NCBI GenBank assembly: GCA_037447655.1
Contig: JBBHKE010001533.1
Coordinates: 64,001 to 78,217, forward strand
Direction of reading: 5' to 3'
Source: Zygnema cylindricum
Lineage: Eukaryota; Streptophyta; Zygnematophyceae; Zygnematales; Zygnemataceae
DNA length: 14,217 bases
Under the pieces are notes generated by a model, which had not been told where the DNA came from, did no database searches, and was given only the letters and a program-made list of their open reading frames with translations. The translations under genes and the position numbers were made by a program. Below are positions 8,701 through 14,217 of the stretch, in pieces. Position 1 is the first letter of the stretch; the number at the start of each line of letters is the position of its first letter.

Positions 8701-10940
8701 AAAAAAAAAACGCCTGTCCGACATTAATTTGATGACAAAAAAAAATAAAAATGAGCAAAATGACTAAAAAAACTTATGCTATCGCAAAAACATGTTTAAA
8801 TAAATTTCGTTTTCAACCAGATTGCACTATTCAATTTCAAAAGAATCAAATATATATGATTTCGTATAATGGTCTAAATAATTATTTCTGCCATATGGAG
8901 ATGTACATATTTTAAGACATTTTAGTATCACATTTTGTTGAACGTTATATTTATCGTTAAAAAAAAGGTGTCAAAATATCAAAAAGCTGTTCGTTAAATG
9001 GCTATTAAAATCAAAATCATAAGTGTGAAAGAACAAAAAGAAAAAAAAACCAAAACGCTTGGAGAGGGAGAGGGAGAGGGAGAGGGAGAGGGGGGAGGGG
9101 AGAAGGGCGGGGTTAATCTCACACTCTTAACTTATATTTCCCTCAGAATTTTAACCCAAAAACTTTCATATTACCAACATAGTCAAAATTAAATAATCAC
9201 AAAATAATAATCATTCGTCGGTATAATCCCCGTGCTTATAAAAACAAAAGAGAGACATTTTTCATTAAATAGATAGTTTAAATGAAAAATTTACCTGAAA
9301 ATGTTGCACAAAAACTTTTTCTTTTATAATTTGTAACCGAAACGAAGCGCCTTTTTGTGAATAAGACAAAACTTCTTTTCTTATTCCCCCTCGTAATCGC
9401 CACGGTTCCAAATCTTTTTTAATGAAATTGAAATAATTTGGACATTCTTTATTTGATTTTGTTCTCATAAGAAATTCTCCTTTTAGAAAATTTCCTTTTG
9501 TTTCATTTTTGTTTGAAAAATTCCCAGAATTTGTTAAATTCACTGGTTCAGTATCTCTTTTTTGACTCCCAGCCTCAAAAAATTGCTTCTCGGAAGAATT
9601 TTCTAAACTATTTTCTTCTAATTTTTTTTCTTCTCTGCCCTTTTTTCCTTCTCTAATTCCTATTCTCTCAAAAAAAAAATATTTTTCATTTTTTTCTTCT
9701 TTTATTTCCTTGTTTCCTCTTTCTACAGAAGAATTCGATTCAATTGAAGTTCCATTTTCTAGTTTTTTTATGTTTTGTGGTTCAAAAATGGAGGTATTTT
9801 TAACTCCTAAACTTTCATTTTTTTCCGAAAGTTTGTCAAAATTTAAATTCTTGATTTCCAAGATAGGTGAAGACTCAGACTGAGATTTTGATATACCACT
9901 ATTTAGAAAATGGGTGTTATTTTTGTGAAAATGGGTCTTACTTTTGTGAAATTGGGGTTTATTTTTGTGAAAATGGGTCCTATTTTTGTGAAAATGGGTT
10001 TTATTTTTGTGAAAATGAAGTTTATTTTTCTGAAATGGTTTATTTTTTTGATAATTGTTTACTTTCTTTCGCCCAGTAAAATTAGTTTTTGAAACATTTT
10101 TGGGTACCAAATCGTCCGAAATAAAAGGATATAACTTTCCATTTATTGGTTTGGGTAAAATAGAGGAATGTTTTGGAGAGGGGGGAGGGGGAGAGAGAGG
10201 TTGAGGGAGAGAGAGACGGCGAGTAGCAGATGAGAAGTAAACAAGAATCTGAAAAAACACAAAAAAATGGAAAAAAGATCAAAGAATTTCAATAACACAT
10301 ATTAAAATTTACTTTTTTTATTAACTTTTTAACACAGTGCTTAGTTTTTTTAGGCCTAAATTTTTTCAAGATCCTAATTTTTTTTCCATGTGTACCATTT
10401 TTTATTTTTTTATGCTAATCTTTGTTTCATTCCTGTAATAAAAGTAAGAAAACATTAAAATAAATAAATGGAAAATACAGAGAATATTTTCATTTAACTA
10501 CTATAAACTGGTGCTTTTTCACTCAAAAATTTGATTAAATGAAATGTATTCATTTTTTTTTTTGCTGTGTACATGATTTAAAGTGATTTTAAAATATTTC
10601 AAATCCACACTAATTTTTGAACCTATATTAGGTCCGATAACCCATCTAGTGAGGTAAAAAAAAAATTGACAATAAAACAGAAAAAAAAAAAAAAAACAAA
10701 ACAACCCTGAATATTGCAAAAATAGTAAATGAAAAAAGATTATCGAAACAAAAATCATAAAATATCTAATAATGTCTTAATTATAATAATATAAAAATAT
10801 AAAAATATAATAATATCTATTATATCTATTATTATCATAATAATATTTTTTGAGAAATCGATCAATACCAGAAATGAAGAAAGAAAAGAAGCTCCCAGAA
10901 GCCATTTCCATAGACTCATTCTTAGGAAGAAATTCACCAT
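5440..10940 (-). CDS. GT90 (CAP10/DUF821-type) glycosyltransferase, seven exons, complete
   Basis: Join, 5' to 3' on the minus strand: 10940-10869, 10248-9295, 8349-8291, 7800-7633, 6851-6597, 6125-5942, 5721-5440 (657 residues, stop included at 5440). All six introns are GT-AG and phases match. The family transfers a sugar (O-glucosyl or xylosyl in studied members) in the ER or Golgi lumen. Layout: cytosolic tail 1-12, signal anchor about 13-34, Pro/Ser-rich then sequon- and His-rich stem 35-290, catalytic domain 292 to about 625. Motifs in order: ECPNYF, DLEPWR, QTRALFTIWGILQL, YPGQIPDVELMF, VFPDWSFWGW, IPWEERKPFGQWKG, ENQCNYRYKIYVEG, KYIMAC, YDYMFHFLTEYAKL. Plant-type members match this order and spacing. 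Donor substrate and acceptor cannot be told. There is no KDEL-type tail; it ends CKMFA. The stem is unusually long. The ATG has A at -3 and G at +4. Confidence 0.88.
5856..5920. repeat. Three imperfect copies of an AGTGCG word in GT90 intron 6
   Basis: GAGGATACTTAGTGCGA, GAGGATTCAGTGCGA and GAGGATATAGTGCGG follow one another at spacings of about 27 and 20 bp inside the 220-bp last intron (5722-5941). No function is evident. Confidence 0.55.
5942..6125 (-). CDS. GT90 exon 6
   Basis: Runs from acceptor TTGGCAG to donor GTGAGA. It encodes YKIYVEGTSWSCSLKYIMAC, GSTLLYVEPKYFDFFSRAL and HYIHIPNPEDQ...ESLK. These match the conserved K-Y-x-I-x-x-E-G...W-S-x-S-x-K-Y-I-x-A-C and P-x-Y-x-D-F-F segments of GT90. 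It was missed by simple frame length because no in-frame Met is near the start. Confidence 0.92.
6441..6530. repeat. GGGAGA-type purine tract in GT90 intron 5
   Basis: A run of GGAGAGGGAGA and AAGGAGAGG units on the plus strand, so pyrimidine-rich in the GT90 transcript. It fills the centre of intron 5 (6126-6596). The open frame it gives (Ser/Pro-rich) is not coding. Confidence 0.85.
6597..6851 (-). CDS. GT90 exon 5
   Basis: Runs from acceptor TTTTTGCAG to a donor starting GTTCTT, a weaker match to the usual GTAAGT or GTGAGT. It encodes PEVKIELW, IPWEERKPFGQWKGAVWVAPRLRK, CDDSPN and ENQCNYR. The W-E-E-R-x-P-x-x-x-W-K-G block is the most recognisable part of the family. Confidence 0.92.
6881..7055. 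repeat. Degenerate 6-bp repeat in GT90 intron 4
   Basis: Hexamers of the AATGTA, AATGTG and AAAATG kind run for about 175 bp next to the acceptor side of intron 4 (6852-7632). His/Phe-rich open frames on the minus strand come from this periodicity. Confidence 0.8.
7291..7620. repeat. Degenerate 12-bp GAGATATAAAAG repeat in GT90 intron 4
   Basis: Units such as GAGATATAAAAG, GAGATATACAAG and GAGTTATAAAAG repeat through the donor-side half of intron 4, broken by about 60 bp of unrelated sequence near 7510-7570. The array ends about 12 bp before the exon 4 donor. Confidence 0.8.
7633..7800 (-). CDS. GT90 exon 4
   Basis: Runs from acceptor TTTTGTAG to donor GTGAGT. It encodes YPGQIPDVELMFHCMD, a Pro/His-rich linker (HPHPPLLLKYC) and VFPDWSFWGW, all hallmarks of the catalytic core. 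It starts with the last base of a split Arg and ends with two bases of a split Trp. Confidence 0.92.
7934..8006. repeat. CCCTCC/CCCTCT pyrimidine tract in GT90 intron 3
   Basis: CCCTCTCCCTCC-type units on the plus strand, so this transcript region is purine and G-rich, opposite to the tracts in introns 2 and 5. It lies within intron 3 (7801-8290) and could form a G-quadruplex in the RNA. Confidence 0.85.
8291..8349 (-). CDS. GT90 exon 3: 59-nt microexon
   Basis: Encodes WCYQTRALFTIWGILQLIK plus the first two bases of Arg, between acceptor GGGCAG and donor GTGAGA. It fills exactly the family segment (QTRD-x-F-T-x-W-G-x-L-Q-L-L-R-R in plant members) missing between exons 2 and 4, and it restores the reading frame. 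It is too short to stand out by length. Confidence 0.85.
9061..9112. repeat. (GGGAGA)n tract in GT90 intron 2
   Basis: Clean GGAGAGGGAGAGGGAGAGGG units followed by GGGGAGGGG inside the 945-bp intron 2 (8350-9294). The plus strand has G-quadruplex potential. No other structure is recognised in this intron apart from AT-rich sequence. Confidence 0.85.
9295..10248 (-). CDS. GT90 exon 2: stem region and start of catalytic domain
   Basis: It begins after TTTTTTCAG (10249-10250 is the AG) and ends at a GTAAAT donor (9294), 318 codons in phase 0. Residues 25-45 finish the anchor and enter a Pro/Ser run. Residues about 91-138 are heptads of the HFHKNKT type. The stem to residue 290 is Asn, Lys, Glu and Ser-rich with 13 N-X-S/T sequons. 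The last 51 residues (ECPNYF...DLEPWR...GASFRLQIIKEKVFVQHF) are the conserved N-terminal part of the GT90 domain. Confidence 0.85.
9907..10050 (-). repeat. 21-bp coding repeat: His-rich heptads in the GT90 stem
   Basis: Sense-strand units of 21 bp encode HFHKNKT, HFHKNRT, HFHKNKP, QFHKSKT and HFHKNNT, preceded by shorter QKNKPF and QKNKL forms. Three units carry N-X-T sequons. The repeat sits in the lumenal stem, outside the catalytic fold, and looks recently expanded. Confidence 0.9.
10175..10218. repeat. Purine tract inside GT90 coding exon 2
   Basis: GGAGAGGGGGGAGGGGGAGAGAGAGG and GAGGGAGAGAGAG on the plus strand; the sense strand codes RRLSLPQPLSPPPPSPK. It is the same sequence class as the intronic tracts, here translated just after the membrane anchor. 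Confidence 0.85.
10869..10940 (-). CDS. GT90 exon 1: start and first half of signal anchor
   Basis: Twenty-four codons from MVNFFLRMSLWKWLLG to SSFL, ending before GTATTG (10868). Joined to exon 2 (ILVYFSSATRR) it makes one uninterrupted hydrophobic segment with Arg and Lys before it and Arg-Arg after it, as expected for a type II signal anchor. A second in-frame ATG (codon 8) could also start. There is no family motif in this exon, so it is the least certain one. Confidence 0.7.
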
Positions 10941-10956
10941 AGTTGCTACTCTTCCC

Positions 10957-11037
10957 TTTTTTTTTGTTTTTGCTTCTGTTTTTGTTTTTGTTTTTATTTT
11001 TGAATTTGTTTTTGTTCTTTTGTCTTTTTTTTTTTTC
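10957..11037. repeat. (CAAAAA)n-type tract in the GT90 leader
   Basis: TTTTTG units on the plus strand read as CAAAAA units just 5' of the GT90 start codon, so they would lie in the 5' UTR or core promoter. An unstructured A/C-rich leader is compatible with efficient translation, but that is inference. Confidence 0.7.
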
Positions 11038-11130
11038 CTTTTTTCAATTTGCTATATCAGCAAATTCAAAACCACTGTTAAAAAGAGTTTTTCCGTACAA
11101 AATTATGTATACCACAAAAGCTGAATGAAA

Positions 11131-11139
11131 TTAGGGTTT
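11131..11139 (-). promoter_or_regulatory. Telo-box (AAACCCTAA) upstream of GT90
   Basis: AAACCCTAA on the sense strand, 190 bp before the GT90 ATG. A second AACCCTAAA lies at 11207-11215 on the plus strand. In plants this motif sits near transcription starts and is bound by telobox/TRB factors. The window contains several AGGGTTT words, so chance is not excluded. Confidence 0.35.
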
Positions 11140-13128
11140 AGGAATATGAGTATGAAAATAATTTCTAATTCTGGTGCTGAAATTTTATGACTGCGGTTTC
11201 TTCCTTAACCCTAAAAACAAATTCCTTATAATCAAGAAAAAAAACAAAAAGTGGCCTAAGAGACGTCAGAAAAATCCTCTTCTGTGTTTGGTTATCTCTC
11301 TTTTTTTTTTTTTTGGTTAGGGTCGCCAATATAGCCGATATTGCCGATTTTTCTAAAAACTTTTTGCATGTAAAAGTCTGAAAATAGCAATTTTTTATTG
11401 CTTCAGGCCGGCGGTCGAGAGGATCTTTGCCTCGTAAAAAAGTACAATTGCACAAAGGTACAGAAAAGTACATAGCCGTACGATATTTTGTCGTGCTCAA
11501 GAAAAGAAAGCGTATGGTAACACTAACGAAAGGAAAACGACAAAAAAGAGAGAGAAAGAGAAGAGATCGCCGGCATGTAAGCCACGACGATAAAAAAATT
11601 GAGTTCGGTGAAAATTTGGTGAAAATAGTCGTTAAAATCGGGTGGAAATAGGGTTTGAATCCTTCAAAATAAAAAGTTTCGATTTGTTGCAAATGAGAGC
11701 TGGTAAGAAGCCGACACGTGGCAGTCAGTTTCAAGTTAATTCCTGTAAGGAAATTGCGTACATTTGACCAGGAGGCGCACTATCACTTGTCCGTGCAATA
11801 GGGGCACTTTTTGTGTGCCTTATTAACGTTTAAGGACTTATTAGTGTTGATGCGAAATAAAAGTGTATAATACTAATATAATACTAATTGAGTGCAAGGA
11901 GACAAGGCAGATTATAGTCGACACTGAAATAGTGTTGCTAACACTGTTATTATTTTTGGCCCAAAGAAGTTAATTTATTGAATTTTTGACTGAATTGATT
12001 TACTAACTCTAATAACGATGGGCTGTATAGATCTAATGGCTCAAAAAGTCCATTAATGGCTCATAAACTCTAAAAAACGCTAAAACAATTTATTAGATAA
12101 TTATGCTCAATGCAAAATATGTAAAAACAACCATATTATAGTAGAGATGGCAACAATGTGACTAACTTTGATATTAAAACCCTCACTAATTATGGTGGGC
12201 AGCGAAATATTGTCTCAGCAATCTTTCAAACACTTGGTACAAGAATAGTGTCTAAATTTCTCAAAAATCAACACTAATTTATTTCACAGCGTCACAAACA
12301 TGTATTTGTTTAAAAAACCTTCCAACATCAAATTACGTGATGGTTTGAAAAGGTACATACATATATAAAGACCTTATCTCTCCTAAAGGGCTTTTAAAGG
12401 GTTTTTTAGGGTTTCCTCCTCTTTTGACAGTTAAAGAATTCCACGTAATCAATCATGCCCTCACCACAAAATGTATTTATCCACACCAATTCCCATCCAC
12501 TAATTAATCATAGAGAAACCTTGACTCCACACTACACATCACATGAATTAGTGTGTCTCAAACAACTTTTCCATCCAAAAATCGTTTAAAACCACAAAAT
12601 AAGCATAATTGAGCACAAAAACCTTCTGTAATAGAACACGGAACTCGTATCATTTTACACAACTTATTGAGATCATAAAATCCCAAAAATGGTTAAAAAT
12701 CCCACCATGTACCATACAATACCTTGAATAGTGAAGGTTTCAACAATGTATTTTCCTATTCTTTAAACTCTTTTCATTAGATTTTTCCAACTATTTTTCT
12801 TTTTTTAACATACGAAAAAATCCAACTAGTCATTGTTTTACATTATGTACACAAACCTTCACATGTGGTACTCGTAAAAAAAAAAAAAATCCTAAAAAAA
12901 AAAAAAAAACCCCTCAATTTTTTAACCATTATTGACCACATTATCGCCCATCGACATAAATATACACAAAAAAACGTTAAAAAAACGTTTTAACTGGATA
13001 TAATTACCATCCTAACACATCTTCCTTCAATCGACTTTTAGTTTCAAGCGAAAGATATTGACATGAAAAAAAACCTATTGCTCTCAAAACAATAGTTAAA
13101 CCATATTAGTTTTAAATCCCTCACATCC
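11140..13128. other. Intergenic interval, no supported gene
   Basis: AT-rich sequence between the GT90 promoter and the DUF547 3' end. Open frames here (for example a Lys/Arg-rich one at 11427-11651) have low-complexity composition and no family motif. Homopolymer A/T runs are common; no tRNA, rRNA or transposon coding is seen. The DUF547 3' UTR occupies its right end. Confidence 0.55.
11714..11722. promoter_or_regulatory. ABRE / G-box ACACGTGGC
   Basis: ACACGTGGC, the plant bZIP/bHLH G-box and ABA-response core, about 770 bp upstream of the GT90 start. The match is exact but short. It could serve GT90 or nothing. Confidence 0.35.
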
Positions 13129-13233
13129 TTAATCCGCAAAAAGGTATGTAAAACTCCAATCGTAAGGAACAACTTTTGTTATCCTCTTTTTTGCCCCTCC
13201 CTTTGCGGCGATTTTCTCCAAAATAAAAGTTTT
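13129..13233 (-). CDS. DUF547 last exon and stop
   Basis: Begins after GTTTTGCAG with KTFILEKIAAKGGAKKR and ends KVVPYDWSFTYLFAD then TAA. V-x-P-Y-D-W-S-F-x-Y-x-F is the usual end of DUF547. It is read in a different frame from the longer Arg/Gly-rich open frame over the same bases, which is a shadow. Confidence 0.88.
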   Translation of the reverse strand, partial: KTFILEKIAAKGGAKKRITKVVPYDWSFTYLFAD

Positions 13234-13878
13234 CTGCAAAACATCGAAAACTCTCAAAAGAATTAAAAATAGTCCCTCTCCCAAAAGAGTATCCTTGAAA
13301 TAAGTCCCTCCCCCTCCCCCTCCCCCTCACCGATCAATACCTTTCCAACTATCTTTCCGTTTTCCAATATATTTGAAACAGAAATTTCATTTTTTTTTCG
13401 TAAACTTTTACCTTATTTTTCGGTAGTCTCTCGGCAATCCAATGAATAAGCTCCTTTGTATCACTCGCAAAATCTTTTCCGTACCATTGAAGAATCTTCG
13501 GGATACGTATTTTTTGGTTTTTCGTTAATGTCACAGAAAACTCCAAATATTCTCCGGCAGCTTTTTCGAGCTCTTCGTGGATATTTTCTGACGAATAAAC
13601 TCGAACCTGCAAAAAAAGACATAACAAAATTCCAAAATAGCTGATGTCATGGTAAATAAAATGAAACTGCTTAATATCCAGTTCACGTGGACGTTGTGAT
13701 GCATCCATGCTGATGTCTTGCTGGCGTCATGCTGGCGTCATGCTGGCGTGGCACGTACTGCGGGAGCAGAGCGGGCCCCGCAGGAGAGGGCGAAGCTGAG
13801 CAGCGGTTCGGGCGACGAGAGGGAACACTTGTGGCGCGCGTCAGAGGGGCGGTAGCGCTGCACCGGGAGGAGACCGGC
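13129..13878 (-). CDS. DUF547-domain protein, last three exons (partial)
   Basis: Join, 5' to 3' on the minus strand: 13878-13759, 13606-13412, 13233-13129, all phase 0, with GT-AG introns of 152 and 178 bp. This gives the C-terminal 139 residues. Conserved DUF547 landmarks in order are SSPEPLLSFALSCGARSAPA (the P-E-P-L-x-x-F-A-L-x-C-G-x-x-S-x-P block), VRVYSSENIHEELEKAAGEYL, IPKILQWYGKDF, IHWIAERLP and KVVPYDWSFTYLF near the end. The domain's biochemical role is unknown; in plants it occurs alone behind coiled coils or behind glutaredoxin and DEP domains, and in some proteins it is membrane associated. The upstream part of the domain (the segment before the P-E-P-L block) is not recognised in 13879-14217 and is probably beyond the window or in an exon I cannot see. 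Confidence 0.85.
13304..13329. repeat. CCCTCCC tract in DUF547 last intron
   Basis: Four C-runs (CCCTCCCCCTCCCCCTCCCC) on the plus strand give GGGGGAGGGGGAGGGGGAGGG in the transcript within the 178-bp intron, a strong RNA G-quadruplex candidate about 80 nt past the donor. Confidence 0.75.
13412..13606 (-). CDS. DUF547 penultimate exon
   Basis: Sixty-five codons from acceptor TTTTTGCAG to donor GTAAAA. It encodes VRVYSSENIHEELEKAAGEY, FSVTLTKNQKIRIPKILQWY and GKDFASDTKELIHWIAERLP. It is the best-conserved part seen. Confidence 0.9.
13708..13751. repeat. Four tandem 11-bp units in a DUF547 intron
   Basis: TGCTGATGTCT, TGCTGGCGTCA, TGCTGGCGTCA, TGCTGGCGTGG. The array stops 6 bp short of the donor of the GC-rich exon. 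Confidence 0.8.
13759..13878 (-). CDS. DUF547 exon, GC-rich
   Basis: Forty codons from acceptor TTTCTGCAG to donor GTACGT. It encodes RYRPSDARHKC and the PEPLLSFALSCGARSAP block. GC content by count is 87 of 120 (72.5%), against 75 of 195 in the next exon, and its codons end mostly in G or C. Confidence 0.82.
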
Positions 13879-13897
13879 CTGCAGAAACATCAACGTT

Positions 13898-13960
13898 TAA
13901 ACCCCGTTCAAACCCCGATTAAACAGCAACTAAACACTGATGAAACGCGATTAAACGCTA
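13898..13960. repeat. Degenerate 11-bp AAACCCCGATT-type repeat
   Basis: Successive units begin AAAC (AAACCCCGTTC, AAACCCCGATT, AAACAGCAACT, AAACACTGATG, AAACGCGATT) just upstream of the GC-rich exon. The remainder to 14217 has short frames only and no DUF547 motif that I can identify. Confidence 0.55.
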
Positions 13961-14217
13961 CACAGGGAGTGACATCGAGGAATGTCAGTTCCTTTTTCCG
14001 AAAGTGGATTCTTTTCAAGGAGGAGAGGAAAGAGGAAGCAGAGGAACGTAGGTGCTTTTGGTGGATTTAATTAGGGTTTGTGTCTGTTTAAAACTCTAAA
14101 AACCATGAAATTAAAATCCTAAGACAACCCTACAAATTCCTAAAAAGTTGGAGGTTAGTAAAAAGTTTACAAGAAAGGAAGAACTACAGTATCCTGTGAT
14201 TCAATATTTGGAACAAT

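Noticed and set aside
11165-11734. 189-codon minus-strand frame and overlapping 74-codon plus-strand frame
   Set aside because: Low-complexity composition, no motif, and located in the promoter interval of GT90; neither frame shows coding character.
13121-13330. Minus-strand Arg/Gly-rich open frame over the last DUF547 exon
   Set aside because: Another frame of the same bases encodes KVVPYDWSFTYLF, the conserved DUF547 end, joined in phase to the preceding exon.
13729-14070. 113-codon plus-strand frame
   Set aside because: Antisense to the GC-rich DUF547 exon; high GC removes stops on the opposite strand.
1-14217. CRISPR array or prokaryotic defence system
   Set aside because: Repeats are contiguous without unique spacers, genes are spliced, and no bacterial signals are present.

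Overview
This is eukaryotic nuclear DNA, AT-rich and intron-rich, and most likely from a green plant (streptophyte) lineage. Three things support that reading: the spliced GT90 (CAP10/DUF821) glycosyltransferase has the motif spacing of land-plant members; there are remnants of Ty1/copia-type retroelements; and telo-box (AAACCCTAA) and ABRE/G-box (ACACGTGGC) sequences lie upstream of that gene. The species cannot be named from the sequence.

Positions 1-5400 are repeat and transposon territory. Two decayed copia-like gag fragments (minus strand about 575-852; plus strand about 3424-3720) face away from each other. Between them lies one 15-bp CpG-rich minisatellite. It is split into 922-1580 and 2887-3420 by a 1306-bp insertion (1581-2886) that begins TG, ends CA, is flanked by a 5-bp duplication (GTCGC), and can be removed to restore the 15-bp register. 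These are the marks of an LTR (solo LTR) insertion. To the right come a possible polypurine tract and 3' LTR start (4064 onward), a foldback MITE-like element (about 4183-4452) and a broken minus-strand reading frame (4638-5028).

Positions 5440-10940 (minus strand) hold a complete seven-exon GT90 gene that I assembled by hand: 1974 nt, 657 codons plus stop inclusive of 658 triplets. Every junction is GT-AG and in phase. The protein is a type II membrane protein: a short N-tail, a signal anchor split across the exon 1/2 junction, a roughly 250-residue low-complexity stem full of N-glycosylation sequons and His-rich heptads, then the catalytic domain. Its introns carry purine/pyrimidine tracts and AT-rich tandem repeats.

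Positions 10941-13128 are a 2.2-kb intergenic or promoter interval with no supported gene. Positions 13129-13878 (minus strand) hold the last three exons of a DUF547-domain gene; its 5' part lies outside the window or was not recognised. The exon at 13759-13878 is 72.5% GC, while the next exon is 38% GC. The two genes are co-oriented, but nothing in the sequence shows that they work together.
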